From NCBI GenBank assembly GCA_028583605.1, contig CM053328.1, positions 10,246,782 through 10,310,781 on the forward strand: a stretch of DNA of 64,000 nt. Direction: 5' to 3'. Every line of letters begins with the position of its first letter. Positions within the stretch are counted from its first letter, which is position 1. Source of the stretch: Dastarcus helophoroides. Taxonomy: Eukaryota > Arthropoda > Insecta > Coleoptera > Bothrideridae. Both the position numbers and the translations under genes were made by a program. This document shows, in pieces, positions 1-12,689 of the stretch. The notes beneath the pieces are model-generated. The model ran no database searches, was not told the DNA's origin, and was given only the letters and a program-made list of their open reading frames with translations.

Positions 1-415
1 TAATCGAAACTGCAAAAAAAGGTCGAAATTTTGAAAAATAGTTGACATTTAAATAAAAACCAGTCGAAATTATTAAGAATCGACATTTTCAATAAAAAAA
101 TTATAATTTTCCAAAAAAATTATCAACAAAGATGGAATTTAGCAAAAACATAAAATTGAAAAAGGCAAAAGTTCTGAAAAAATTTACATTTTCAGAAAAA
201 GTAAGAATTTTCAAATGGTAAAAATTGAATTTTGCAATAAAGTCGAAATTTTGAAAGAAATCCAACTTTTCAAAAGTTTCCATTGTCAGGAAATCTAAAG
301 TTTTCAAAAAGTAACGTTTTAAAAATGTCGAAATTTTCAGTCGAAATGTTAAAAATTTTAAACCGTTAAACATTGTCGCAGCACCCCCATTACTTTTGGT
401 TACGAGCCGCCACTA
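1..415. repeat. Right end of hAT-like AT-rich element (copy C), cut by window edge
   Basis: The end reads GTTACGAGCCGCCACTA, matching the right termini of the elements at 41693-45392 and 45511-49905 (inverse of CAGTGGCGGCTCG). The 370 bases before it align by eye to about 44820-45350: the same string of degenerate TCGAAATTTTGAAAA motifs, then GCAGCACCCCCATTA. No coding capacity is seen. The left end lies outside the window, so the target duplication cannot be tested; the expected 8-bp flank would be GTTAAAGG at 416-423. Confidence 0.7.
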
Positions 416-423
416 GTTAAAGG

Positions 424-1437
424 TGTAAAGCCCGAAGAAATTCTTCGTAGACTAAAAGCAGTTTGGGGATACTTGTTAGAAGAAAACTCAAGTGTATGAA
501 TGGCACAAAAAAATTTTGGAAGGACGAATTCAAATTGAAAATGAACCAATGCCCGTCATCCTCGGGCTAGTGTGACTGCGAACAAAACTAGCGCTGTTAA
601 ACATCTTTTGGAGGGTGATCGCCGTATAACTGTTAGTGAAATTGCAGCTCAGATAGAGCTTTGGGAATGCTGAATCCATCATTACAGGTGAGAAGGGGTT
701 TCGAAAATTTTCTGCCAGGTGGGTACCTTGTCTTTTGACTGAAAAACAAAAACAGCAACGTCCGGAGATTTGTCAAAGCCATCTTGGACGTTTTCAACGT
801 GGAGGTGATGGTTTTTTGCAATGCATCTTTACGTGTGATGAGACTTGGGTCCACCATTACACCCTTGAATCTAAACAAGCAAGCATAGAATGAAGAAGAA
901 AGGAAGAAGGTGCACTTATCAAGGCAAAAACTCGCCCCTTAGCTGAAAAGGTTCTTGCGACAGTGTTTTGGGATTTTAAAGAAGTTGTGCACGTCGATTT
1001 TTGCATGAACGTCGAACGATTAATGCTGCTTACTATTGCCAGTTATTGGATGAAGCAAAACGTGCATATTGGCGAAAGAGGGGCCAATTTTTAGGCAGAA
1101 ATGTGATTTTGCTTCACGACAATGCCCAGCCTCCCTCAGCCAATCTGACACATCAAAAATTAGAGGCAATGCAGTGGGCAACATTAGGACACCCGACTTA
1201 TCACCATACGATTATCATATTTTTGGGCCACTGAAAGAAGCTCTAGGAGGCAAGCAATTCCATGATAATGCTGCTGTTAAGACATTTAGGCGCAATTGGC
1301 TGCAAACATGCCTCCGTTCTTTTTATGATGATGGCATTAAAAAAACTCCCAATCCATTAGAAAAAACGCATAACAAAATCAGAAGGTTATGTAGAAAAAT
1401 AGCTAATAACTTCCATATATGTATCTTGTACCAATAA
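424..1437 (+). pseudogene. Mariner-like transposase relic
   Basis: Decayed Tc1/mariner DD34D transposase, which would cut and paste its own element at TA sites. The N-terminal helix-turn-helix part is visible as GVKPEEILRRLKAVWG near 424 and LLEGDRRITVSEIAAQIEL near 608-660. The first catalytic Asp lies in TCDETWVHHYTLESK near 832-875, the second in HDNAQP near 1118, and the third in SPYDYHIFGPLKEALGGKQF near 1200-1260. The C-terminus runs to the TAA at 1435-1437. At least three frame changes and several stops split it, so no functional protein is possible. Part of the middle (1001-1234) and the C-terminal third (to 1437) remain as short ORFs in different frames. No terminal inverted repeat could be seen on either side. 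The left part begins just after the end of hAT-like copy C. Confidence 0.9.
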
Positions 1438-1668
1438 ATTTTTAAAAACTAATTCCGGTTCATATTTGATTTAACTTCGTATTTTGATTTATCGTTGATT
1501 GTTTTAAGAGTGATTCTTCTATATTTTACATCAATTACTATTGAACATTTTTAAATTGTTTATAATGGTATTAAAAATAATATGGAAAACATTTTGCCCA
1601 AAAACCCCTGAAATATAGGCAACACATTAGTAATCAAAATGTCATAGAACAGAATTAAATTATAAAAT

Positions 1669-2240
1669 AAGTAGCTGTGCCCGCGACTTCGTCAGGGAAC
1701 TTAAATAAATTACTACAATGCAGCGGAATGGAGGTTTCAAAACAATTTTAGATTTAAATGAAATTTGGAATTAATTTTCAGTTCAAATTGTAAAGCGGTA
1801 ACATAATATTACTGAAATTTTTAGGGTAATTGTTCGAGGACCTAAGAAGAGAGCCATCGGCAAAATAAAGATCACATAATTGACACTCTTACTTTTCTTC
1901 ATGGTTGTTTACATCCTATAAAAAGTATAAAAAGTTATAAAGATTATTTTAGTTTTCTGGATGTAATCTTAGGGCAAAAAATAGCCTGCTAACTTGCTAA
2001 TCGCTTCAGTAATAGAGTCCTGAAAGCGGACAAACAAACAGACAAACTTTCTCATTTATACACATATTAGTAACGATTGATGCATTTTAACTCGGCTTTG
2101 CATCGTTGTATTGTAAATGAAAGTAGAATTATAAAAGTTGTGCGATATTTGGCAAATCTGTAAAAAAAAGTTGTGGTTTTAAAGAATATGTCTAAATTTA
2201 AAAAAAAAGGAACGAATTTCAGGAAGAAAGTAAAAATTTT
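1669..2240 (+). repeat. Dispersed non-coding repeat (GCCCGCGACTTCGTC family)
   Basis: Starts with AGCTGTGCCCGCGACTTCGTC and has the characteristic tail GACAAACAAACAGACAAAC followed by TTTCTCATTTATACACATATTAGTA near 2027-2075. Such units are common in insect genomes as non-autonomous repeats; I recognise the ends but not the class. The sequence after the tail, to about 2240, aligns inverted with 14090-14260, so the repeated unit is longer than the classical tail. Other copies are the inverted one at 14090-14340 and the unit at 36997-39425. Confidence 0.6.
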
Positions 2241-4735
2241 AAGAAAAAAAGTCTCTTTTATCAAAAGATTTACCAAATATCGAATCGAACGCATCATAAA
2301 CAAGACGAAATTGCAGATAATCGGATCCATGGAGATAAAGAAGCTGGCGGAGTGAAAGAAGAAAGCACGTTTGAAATACAAAAGCACACCAACACAAGAA
2401 AACTATAATAATTCTTCTTCTAAAACTTCTGCTAAAACTTCCTAATCTTTGTTTGCGTTTAGGTTAGAGCTAAGAAGCCACGGTCCAATACTACTTTACT
2501 ATTAATATTATTATTGTATACAAGTATACTAAAACGTAAAAAAATACACTAAAAACATTTCCAGAGTCTAACTCTTCTAACATTCTGACAAACTAATTAT
2601 TTAACAACAATGTTGCCTATTTATCTTAATTTAATTTCTAAATAAAAACAGATGTGTGGGTAAGATGACAGAATTACTCGAAAGATATTCCTTTTCTAAA
2701 ATTTATCTTTGAACTGTCTTTTATATCTTGGACTTGTGTATGAAAAATACCTCTAGAAAGTGCTCTATTTAGACATAGTTTGAACTCAGCTGGAGAAAAA
2801 TCTTTTTTTTTAATTGTTTTTCAAATTTCGATTAAATTCATAATTTTAACTTTCATCTCAAATTTAAAGTTTGCACCTGAACATTTAGAATTTGGATATT
2901 CTTTCTAAATTCTGGAAGACTAGATGTATTTTTTTAAGTTCAAGTTTCCTCCTAGCGTCCGACTCTTTTTCTAATTGGCAACAACTTTAATTCCTACGTT
3001 TTTTATTTTGGCCAATTTTGGGAATTATTGTTGCTAGCTGAATTTGCAATATCGAAATGCGTTTGATTCTTTTGAATTTCGTAAAAAAGTTTTTGCTATA
3101 AAGTTATATATAGTTTTTTTTTAAGTTTTACCATTAATCTCAAAATTTCGACCTTTTTTGGAAATTTTCAATTTAAATTAGATTTGTTAAATGCCAAGTA
3201 TGCTAATAATTTAAGTTTTTTTTAAATTCAAAGTTTAAAATCTTGGTATTAACTTTCATTATTTCTACAAACTTGGAAATTTCGGCAAAATGTTTGTGAA
3301 AAAAGTTTTCGAAGAAAAAGTAGAATATGTTAATTCTTAACAAATTTACCTGTTCGAACTCGAAATTTTTAGTATTTTTAAATTCGAAATTTCAGAAATA
3401 AGTTGCCATTTAGAATTACTCTCTCCAAGTCCAAATAAAAAGAAGCTATAATTTTTGAAAAAAAAAGGTTTGAAGTCAAAATTTTCTAAAGAAATCTCTA
3501 ATTTCCAAAAGATCAAATCTATTAACAAAAACTAATAACACTCAACATTTTGTCTTGAAACAAAATTTAAAAAATAAATTTTGATACTTCCTCAAACGTT
3601 TAGTGTTTTCTCAAAATGGCTAGGAGATTTATTTAAATTAAATGTCTAAAAAGAAAGTCAAAATATTTTGAAGAAGTCTGAATTTTGAACCAGCGCTAAT
3701 GTGAACATTTTGAAAAATAAACTAGTCATTAAGCTCAGTTTTTTCCAGATTTCAACTTTAATCTTGAACATTTTTAAACTCGTTGTAAAAATTTTATAAA
3801 TCAAGTTTTTCTAAAATCATGAATTAAAAGTTGAAATGTCGTGATTAGAAGTAAAAAATTTCTTAATTAAAGTTGAGATTTCATAACTTAGATAGAAATT
3901 TCAATATTTTTCTGGACTTGAAAGTCGAATTTTGGAGAAAATAGTCGAATTTTTGAAATGATAATCGAAATATAAACAAATCAACTTTATAATAAAAATT
4001 TCGAATTTTTTTATTATGGAGTTAAAACTTTTTGAAAAAATTTCGAATTAAGCTGATGGGTTAAAATTATTAAAAAAAATTTGAATTTTCCAACTTAAAA
4101 ATGTTAAAATTTTGGGTAAAACTCGAAATTTATGAAAGAATCGACATTTTAGATATTTTCTTTTAAATTGCAATCGCCATTTTAGAAAAATTATAGAAGA
4201 AATTCATAAAAATAACTTATTTAAAAATGTCTTTTTAAAATAATGGCGTACAAGAGATTTTGATTTTTTATTAAAGGGCCTAATATTCAAAATTTTATTC
4301 AAATACCGAATTTAAAATTTAAATTTTTAAATTCCAAAACTGTAAAACTATTATCACAAAATCCAAGTTTTTCTCAAAATTTGGTGTTAAATCTCGAATA
4401 ATCACTTGTATAAATTTTCAGTGCTTCTCAAAATTTGAATTTTTTTTCAAAATAGGGAGTTTAAGCTTGAAAAACTTGCAAAATTCAACATTTTTTTAAT
4501 AAAACTTAAAACGTAAGATTAAAATTTCAAATAAAAAAAAAGAAATTTCAAGAAAAGTTTAAATTCATCTGGAAACGAAATCTCACATTTAAAAGTCAAA
4601 ATTTTGGATAAAATTCGAATAAGTTTAAGGCAAAAATTTTAAGATTTAGGGTAAAAATTCAAGATTTAACTCGAAATTTTCATTTAAAAATGTTATACTT
4701 CTTCTGAATATCCTGAGTATAACCTAAAATCTATT
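2241..4735. other. AT-rich filler, no gene seen
   Basis: Very AT-rich DNA made largely of short degenerate motifs such as GAAATTTCG and TCAAAATTTC. No recognisable domain occurs on either strand, and the short ORFs are low-complexity Phe/Lys/Leu runs. It may be the interior of a hAT-like AT-rich element whose ends I could not find. Confidence 0.6.
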
Positions 4736-4961
4736 TTTAACATTGGAAATGTTTATGTTGAGATATGGGGTGAAGTTTCGGGTTTTCGTTCAAGCTTGAA
4801 GAACAAGGTGTCGGTCGGTCGGACATACTCGAATCGCCAGTCGAGCGCTCTCGGAGTCGAGAGGCCGGCATCAAAACTGAGAGAATGTTAAGTTTAGAGT
4901 TCACCGCAGTGCACCATATTCGTTTAATCCAGTGACGCTTCATTGGATAAGGCTATCAGCT

Positions 4962-5192
4962 ATGGATATTAAGAGAATGAAAAATAGCGAAAAGTGTAAG
5001 ACATATTGAGAGCGTAAAAAACGTTTACGAGAGATTGAAAATAGAGAATCTAGTGAGTTAAGTACGAAAACACCGCTAACAAAAACTGAGCACAATAGGC
5101 GGTATCGTGAGCATGTAAAGATGCGCATACTTAAAGGTTCTGAAATTTACACGGACTACCCAAGTCAGTGGCCCTTAACTGAGGGGTTATAA
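4962..5192 (+). pseudogene. Small Lys/Arg-rich ORF remnant, unidentified
   Basis: An ATG at 4962 opens a reading frame that runs to the TAA at 5190-5192, broken by one in-frame TGA at 5007. The product is strongly basic and rich in Arg, Lys and Glu (for example KTPLTKTEHNRRYREHVKMR), resembling the basic stretches seen at the start of some TE-encoded and helicase-like ORFs, but I cannot assign a family. The preceding 200 bases (4760-4960) are clearly less AT-rich than their surroundings, including CGAGCGCTCTCGGAGTCGAG near 4843. This fits a once-transcribed unit, but that is inference. Confidence 0.3.
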
Positions 5193-7129
5193 TTCCATTA
5201 TTATGATGTAAAATCTTACCCTAAATCCAATTCACGTATTGTCTTGAAGTACTCAGTAAACGAATGTGGTAAAATATCTGCACTTATAATTTTTAGGGCT
5301 CAAATAAATGTAAATTACTTTTACAATAAAGTTGACAAATTTTTGCTTGTAGATTAAATATATTTTAATATTTCATTGTTTTCGCTTTGTACTAAAATAT
5401 TTCTTTCAAGGGCCATGAGCATAGATGCCTTAATATTATTTTGATTTAAATAATTTCGCAGTCTATTTGATTATACGAATATATTTCAATTTTAAAAAAT
5501 AATCTTTCAGAAGAAACTTGGCTAATGGAAACTGTAAATTTAGAAAAGATAAACATTGCAGAAATAACCTTAAAAATAGAAAAAAGTCGAAAGAAAAATA
5601 TTTGAATATTCAAGTTTTCACTCAAAATCTCAAGTCGAATACTTCGATATTAAAGTAGAAAATAAAAAAAAATAGCTAAATAAGGCCAACATTTTGAATT
5701 CAGAAAAGTTGCAAGGAAAATAGTAAAAAAATAGACAATTTTAGGAAAATATTCCAGGATTTCAAAAAATTCAAAATGTTCTAAAATTTCAAAACATATG
5801 TCAACATTTTGAGGTTAAAGATAAAATTTTGCAACTAAATCAAAATCATTTGAAAAAAATTAAAATATTTCATGTAAAGTCAAGATTTTAAATAAATGAC
5901 TTGTGTTCTTAAAAAAAGAGTCTTGATTAAATTTAAAACCTTAAAAATAAAAAATTAAAGCTTTAACACTGGTTGAAACCTTTATTGTAAGAGTAGAAAG
6001 TAAAGTTTGAATTTTGGGATTTTAAAATTTGAGGAAACCCACGACTCTTGATTTAATAAAAAAGGGGATTTTAAATTTCGAAAAAAAAGTTGACATTACA
6101 AAATTTCGATAAAAAATCTTGAGTTTTCGATTTTATATATTTGTAATTTAAAGAATTTTTTAGGCTGAGGTCAAAATTTCGAAAATAAGTCAAAATCTTT
6201 AGAAATATTTAGAATTTATTATTTAACATAAAAATTTTAAACAAAACATAAATATTTATTGACAGTTCAATTAAAATAAATGACATTTTGAAAGGTTAAG
6301 GAATTTTGTGAAAAAGTCATAATTTCAAGAAAATACGCTATATTTATTTTTTTAACGCAATAACTTGGGTTAGACTCGCAAGACTGATGTTCAAATTTTG
6401 AATCCGTTTGAAATTCGAAGTTTTAAGAAAAAACACAAAAATTGCAAGTTTGATGTAAAAATTTAAAAAAGTCTAAATTGTGAAAAAAATTTATTAAATT
6501 TCGGAAAAGTCCAAAATTTGTGTTTATAATTATTTTGAAAGCATAAACGCATAATTTTGCAAAGAAGAGTAAAAATTTGGAGAGAGTACTCCAAATCTAT
6601 TTTTGACAAATTTTCGACATTTTGAGTTTCGTTCAAATGAAAAAGTCAATAAGTTGACAATGAAAATTTTTTAGGAACGTAAATCCCAAAGAAATTATCA
6701 GTGATTGACAACTGCAAGATTTTAATACATTTAAATTGCTATCATAACAAACCTTCTGATGGAAAATTCTCATATTTTGGATGTAGAATGGAAATTGTTA
6801 CTGCTCTATACTGTCTGTTTTATAAATTTGTGTATCTTAGTAATTCAAATCATCGTAAAAACGTGAAAGAAAATAGATTTCTGACGGATTTTCTTTAGAT
6901 TAGAAAATTTTAACCTCACTGGATAAATAAGACGTCAAAATTACCCTTGAGGGATCAACCAAAATAATCAATAAGTAATCGAGTGCCGGGTTCGCTACGT
7001 TCTCTTCTAAAAAAAAAGTAGAGCACACTTGATACATTTGAACATCCGATAAAATTGTAACTGACATAAATTGAAATGTATTATTATTAAACGGCGCGAG
7101 TATAATTAAATACCATATCTGTTTCTAAT
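5193..7129. other. AT-rich intergenic DNA, no gene seen
   Basis: Mostly the same TCGAAATTTTGAAA-type AT-rich filler (5500-6680). From 6680 to 7130 the sequence is more ordinary and could hold the 5' end of the BEL/Pao relic that follows, but I see no convincing coding match before about 7130. Confidence 0.5.
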
Positions 7130-8855
7130 TTAAAGCCCTTATCGCTTCCCATTTTCGTTTTTAGATTCATCTAAGTGTTTAGTTCATTACGACAAGCGTA
7201 TTTTTGATATTAAGAAATTTCATTATCTTTGCGATTCTGTGGAGGGAGATTCAAGTGACGTTATTGAATCATTGTCAGTATCAGCTAATTATTATTATTA
7301 ATTAATTATGCAAGACCGCTTTAAAATAAAAGAACAGGTCCAACCGTCCTAAACATTTTTTAATTCACAAAAACCACACAACCCGGTCTAAGACAACTAA
7401 TTAGCTGTATTAAAGGTTTTAGAGCTTTCGGCAAAAAAAGGGAATTAATTTTATTTATTCCCATAATAGCCGAAAAATTAAACGATCATGCAAAGCGAAA
7501 ATGGCAATCAGTACAGCTCTAGTTTTAATTAGAAATAGGTACAGTAACTTTAAACAATGTCCAGCGTTGTTAAATCCAGGGTGTCAAGCTAACATCATTA
7601 CTTCAGCATTAGTTAAAAAATTGTAATTTTCTTTAAAAGAGTTTGAAGTAATGTACCATATAGATCAAATCACATCTAAACGAATTCACGTGTGATCTGG
7701 AATAAGATAAACAAAATCACAGAACCAACCTCAATTTTTAAGATTGATAAATTTGCCATTCAACTGCTCTCTAATGTTTTTTTCGATGATCCTGATTTCA
7801 GTGCGAAATAATCTAAATAGATTTATTAACTGAAACAAATTTATTTTGGGAGGAATTAGAAATTCCATTGAAATTTGAAAAAATTAACTTCATTTTCAAG
7901 AAAACAAATTGGTTTGAATGCACCTGGTCATTTAAAAGTCCATTCAAAGAAACAAAAATATGACATGCAATTCAAAGACTATAACTTCTTGTCGGGAAGA
8001 ACAATTACATGACCGGGGCAATAAATTTTAGGATCAAGAGGAAACTGAAAACAAAATACTTTTATCCCAAGAAGAAAAGACCTGGAATAACACTTTTACG
8101 ACAATTACTACTTACGAGCACCCTGTGATCTCTTCATTGTAACGTTGCCTTTCAAAAACGAAAGAAAAATGGGCGAGGCACATTCAGTGTCAATAAAATG
8201 ATTCTTAAACTTGTAAAAAATAGGGATGACACGTGTGAACCACTTTTTTTTTTAATAAATTGAAAAAAAAAATAATATTTCCGGTCAATAAGGGTCTACC
8301 ATGAAGAATGTGAACCACTTGTCGAAATGACAAATTTCTGAATTGTACTACTTATCCAACCAGGGGGTTCAAACAAACTCTGAAGGAGCATAAAATTCAT
8401 GTGGTGTAAGACACATCTGCAGTCAGCCTTAACGTCATTTTAATTGCCCAAGCAATAATACAAGAAGATTTCCGTTCCGTTTCTAATTTATCCTATTGTA
8501 CTGTCAAGTAAGATCACTAAAATGTACAGAATGATAAAAAGGGTATCCATATGACACCGATTTTCAACGAGTTTTATGGCATCAGCAAAGAAGGACTTAT
8601 TAAAACTTTCTGTTTAATAATGGTAACTTACGGCACCACTTGTGCACTCTTTTTTGCAGCCCGTTTCTTAAAATAGCAAAAGAAGCTGAAGAACAATTCC
8701 CATTAGAAAGTAAAATAATCAGTCGCAATTTTTATATGAACGACTTATCAGCAGATTTGATCTCAGCTAAAAGTGTTAGTAATTTTATTCAGCTATATTT
8801 GTGTCCTAGTGTAAACGGGCAAGGAAATTTAGTCTCAGATACCTGAGATTTCTAT
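7130..8855 (+). pseudogene. BEL/Pao LTR retrotransposon relic (gag-protease-RT)
   Basis: Fragments in all three frames follow the order of a BEL/Pao polyprotein. Gag (DUF1759-like) traces are FLDSSKCLVHYDKRIFDIKK near 7165-7230 and QLISCIKGFRAFGKKRELIL near 7395-7450. A retropepsin trace, ALLNPGCQANIITSALVKKL near 7565-7625, has Asn where the catalytic Asp should be. A linker trace ends in IVTLPFKNERKMGEAHSVS near 8135-8195. RT traces are SSKITKMYRMIKRV near 8505, MVTYGTTCALFFAARFLK near 8619-8674, and KEAEEQFPLESKIISRNFYM followed by NDL near 8680-8750. The last corresponds to the FYVDDLL catalytic box of Pao RT, with the first Asp changed to Asn. Numerous stops and frame shifts make it inactive. 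No LTRs were identified. Confidence 0.8.
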
Positions 8856-9358
8856 TATAAAATAAATCTCTAATCTAAACGCACCCTTAGGGTTAATTCA
8901 TCTGATCATTACAATGCTAAACTTATAATACAATATATAGGTCCTTTTTATTTTCAGAGATATCGGCTGTGGAAATGTTAACTAAAAGAGCCTGTATATT
9001 TAAAATTTTATTTGGATCAATTCTAATTTCAGTACTACTGAGTAATAATGTAAGATCCCCGTAAATATAAGTCTATTCTTAAGCTTTATATCTGTAATTT
9101 TGATCATTTCTTGCATTGGTTTGCTATTTATTATATTATTAGGATTTTATTGCAGCTGCAAGACTTCAAGGGGGCTGGAATGTTCCGATTTCTTTATAAA
9201 TTCTTTACCTGCTAAGGGATTGTCGACCTCTTACTTCTAAAACATGCCCCTGTGATAAGTAGATCATATATCTTGTTTGTAAGCGGTAGCTAACTGACTT
9301 CAATATAAAGTAGTCAATAGACCATAAACAGGAAACATATTTTTTAACCACTGTGTAG

Positions 9359-9679
9359 TATGAGGTGCCGTTCAGGACATAATAATTTTTTATGAATATT
9401 TAATAAATCAAACCATTTATATTAAATTTGAAATTATATATTATTTCTTTCTTGCAGTATATTTAATTTCAATGAATATGGATATTTTAATCTTCTGTTA
9501 AAAATTTTATATAAATATTCGTAAATATCTCTTATAAAGATTTTATGTGATTTCAAAAATATTTATATAAAGTGTGATATATCAAACCACCGTAGCGGGC
9601 GCTAGAAGCGCTGGAACTTAAATTAAGGCTTGAAACTTTTTTTGTTTTATTATTTACTTATTTATTTATTATTATTTTG

Positions 9680-9736
<57 letters not shown>

Positions 9737-10120
9737 GCATGCTGTCACTTTTTATGTCAGATTTTAGTGCTATTGATAAATATGTAAATATAATCAAGAT
9801 TCAGGTGGCGACAACGAAAAATAAAATTGATATATAAATAATACCATACTCCATGCCCGATTCGTGCGGCTACTATCGCCTCTCACGGTCGTTTCATGTA
9901 TCACAGTTTATATAAATATTTTTAAAACCACATAAAACTTTCATATAAAATATTTAAATAGATTTATGTAAAATTTCTATCAGGAGAATATAAATATTCA
10001 TTTTTACAGAAATGAAGTATATTTCAAGAACGAAACAATATATAATTTAAAATTTTACATATATTGTTTGATTTATTAAATATTCATGAAAAATAATTAT
10101 GTTGTGAACGGCGCCTCATA
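9359..10120. mobile_element. Fold-back (long terminal inverted repeat) element, ~760 bp
   Basis: The left arm starts TATGAGGTGCCGTTCAGGAC. The right arm ends with the inverse of TATGAGGCGCCGTTCACAAC. The two arms (about 9359-9590 and 9897-10120) pair over roughly 220 bases with scattered mismatches, including ATGAATATTTAATAAATCAA in both. GTGTA lies close to both ends (9353-9357 and 10121-10125) and could be a target duplication, though one extra base on the left makes this uncertain. The centre holds an ATT microsatellite and no ORF. It behaves like a non-autonomous DNA element; the superfamily is unknown. Confidence 0.75.
9648..9737 (+). repeat. (ATT)n microsatellite
   Basis: About 25 ATT units, interrupted by a few substitutions (one GTT, a few altered units), lie in the loop of the fold-back element at 9359-10120. 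Confidence 0.95.
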
Positions 10121-11080
10121 GTGTACTGGTCCTTCGAATATTTAACAACAATCAATTTAAATACCCGAATAGTGATCGGCATCGGCAGTTCAGATTTCTA
10201 GCCCAATATTCGGAATGCAGTAGACCCGTGTAAAAATGTTTGGAACATGGTATCCGAAAATCAATTTTGGCGAACTATAGAGTACTTTTCCCTTATAGTC
10301 CGAAACTTTTTGAAAAAGAGCATCTTGTAATCTGAATAATTACATATAAAAATGATGAGATAAAATCTATACTTAAGATTATACAATATTAAACTTCACG
10401 AATTAAGCAACAACAAAATAATAATAATAAATAACACAAGGTTTATTACAGAATTAACGTAATACGTATTGTTGTAAATCAATACATATTTTATGTAATT
10501 ATTATTATTTACTACTTCGAAGATACATAGATAGTTGTCGTGGTGAATTACAAGGGATGTCGGACAAAACAAGGCTTTTCGTCACTAAAATTCTAGCCTT
10601 AATAATCTAAATAAATAAAGGTTTCATATTTCAACACGATCGGTAAAGAGGTTATGAAATTATTAATTAAATTATTTTTTATAACAACTTTGAAAGTCTG
10701 CAATTCGAAAAGTAAACATTTTTTATTAATTTTTTTTCGTAATTCGTATTTATTTATCATTCCGAATCAACTGCCAACGTTGTCTTTGAAATTTGTAAAT
10801 ACCCTGTATAACCTTGTATGTTAAATAAAGTGTTAATTATGTTTCTATTTGGTGTTATCATTTCCAATGTCTCCGTTGGTTGCAAGGATTGCGAAATCTG
10901 TGAATTTTTTAATTTCGGCTGAGATTTCAAAATATTTTTGTTTGTTAATTGTGAGTTGTGGCCTGTGAATGACTTTTCTTTAGAGTATTTTACCTTTTTG
11001 GTGCCTTCTTTAGCTTTTCGTTTTTGCCAAATTTAACATTTTGCTCACCTTTTTACCTTGCTTTATTGTGCTTAAAATCC
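10121..11080. other. AT-rich intergenic DNA, no gene seen
   Basis: No recognisable protein domain, RNA gene or repeat boundary. Short ORFs only. Contains an AATAAA-type string near 10823 without other evidence of a transcript. Confidence 0.5.
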
Positions 11081-11082
11081 GG

Positions 11083-11255
11083 TCTCTAATAATAAGAAAT
11101 TGCGCCAAATTTGAAAAATAAATCCTTGCATTTCAGTACGAAAACAAAATGATCCATTAAAAATGGTTTTTAAAAAGGTCGCACATCTGAAAAGTTCAGT
11201 GTAAAGCCAAAAATTTCGGGGGGTGGGCTGCATCCCCCTAGCTCCCCACTGGTTA
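11083..11255. repeat. hAT-like terminal fragment (different family)
   Basis: Ends with TTTCGGGGGGTGGGCTGCAT then CCCCCTAGCTCCCCACTG, the usual look of a hAT-type terminus (inverse CAGTGGGGAGCTAGGGGG). The opposite end was not found. LINE sequence begins immediately after, so it may be a truncated copy. Confidence 0.45.
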
Positions 11256-11264
11256 TGTGCCTGA

Positions 11265-12670
11265 AGGAGAATCACAAACAAAATTTGAAATAGATGATAC
11301 TCTGAAGGGAACGAAAAAGCTATAAAAATAGGAAAGCACCTGGTATAGATAATATCCCAAATGAACTCCTCATACTTAAGAGACGAAGGGCACAAGAGCA
11401 TAACCATACCCACCTTCAAAAAGGCCAAAAGGTAAATCCTGAAAATTACAGAGATATAAGCTTACTCTGTACAGCCATGAAACTCTTTACCTCTATGATA
11501 AGGTTTAAACTAGAGGGACACATCGAAAACAGAGATGAACAACAAGAATTTGGAAAAAATAGATCAACGACGGACGCCATATTCATATTGAGACAACTAA
11601 AGGAAAAATCTATTGAGTACAACACACCACTATATTCCTGCTTCATAGATCTGACAGAAGCATTCGAAAATGTACAGCTGGAAGATCTGATGGACATATT
11701 AAAAGTGAAAAATGTACCATCACAGATTGTTAATATAATTTATCAACTCAACACCAAGAACGCCAAGAACACGGAAGTTATTAGGGCCAATAATCAAATA
11801 ACTCGAGAGATATCAACACCAGGAGGCATCCAAGGGGATAGCCTCAGCCCATTCCTATTCAATTGGATAATAGACAACATTATCGACAAAATCACATCAT
11901 TGAATCTGGAATCACATCTTAAATCTGGAATATAAACTATAGCTTCAGTATAATATGTTACGCTGATGACGCAACACTTATGGCAGAGATAGAAGACTAC
12001 CTTCAGAGCCAGGTATTCTGCTTCTACCAAACAGCAGTGAAATACCACATGAAAATTTCAATAGAGAAAACAAATCCATGACATATTCTAAAGACCCGGT
12101 GCGATGTAAAATTGAAATTGATGGAAGCAGCATAGAACAAGTAATAACTTTTAAATATCTAGGTAAACACGTGATGAGCCACCATGATCCGAACGCGAGA
12201 GCTCAGACCTCAAATACGCAAAGCAGCTTTCATAACAGAAGGTCTGAGAGATGTCGTGTGGAACAACAAATACATGCGAATGGATATCAAGGTGAGAATA
12301 TATAAGACATGCGTGCGACTTATACTGATGTATGCAATCCAAACTAGAGTAGACACAAACAAAACCAAATCAATGCTGAGGACAGCAGAAACAAAAACGC
12401 TGAGAGCAATCACCGGGAAAACACTTAAAGACAGAATTAGAAACGATGAGATCAGAAAAATATGCGGAGTAGACGATGTGATAAGATGGAGCAGACAAAG
12501 AAGATGCCAATGGTATGACCACGTGAGAAGAATGGAAGAAGGCAGAGTTGTTCGAAGGGCCCTGGAGAACACGCCTGTAGAACGTAAATCAAAACGAAGA
12601 CCACCGGAAAGATGAAAAAACAACTGGCAATCCATATCTCAAGGAAACCAGAATGCCTGAATTCGAAGAA
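11265..12670 (+). pseudogene. RTE-like LINE reverse transcriptase relic, 3' half of ORF2
   Basis: Non-LTR reverse transcriptase without a visible endonuclease part. RT traces run in order: GKAPGIDNIPNELL-like sequence near 11331-11370, NPENYRDISLL near 11435-11465, then an open stretch 11477-11935 with FIDLTEAFENV (palm motif A, Asp kept) and GGIQGDSLSPFLFN (motif B). CYADDATLMAEIEDYLQ (catalytic YADD intact) follows near 11955-12005, and the thumb/C-terminal region continues to about 12615 with RQRRCQWYDHVRRMEEGRVV. The YADD box itself is unmutated, but stops at about 11933, near 12078 and near 12613, plus frame changes near 12190, disable the gene. The C-terminal signature (AETKTLRAITGKTLKDRIRN) is that of widespread insect LINEs; RTE-like is my best guess. 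Confidence 0.85.
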
Positions 12671-12689
12671 AAATAGACCAATATGTCTT

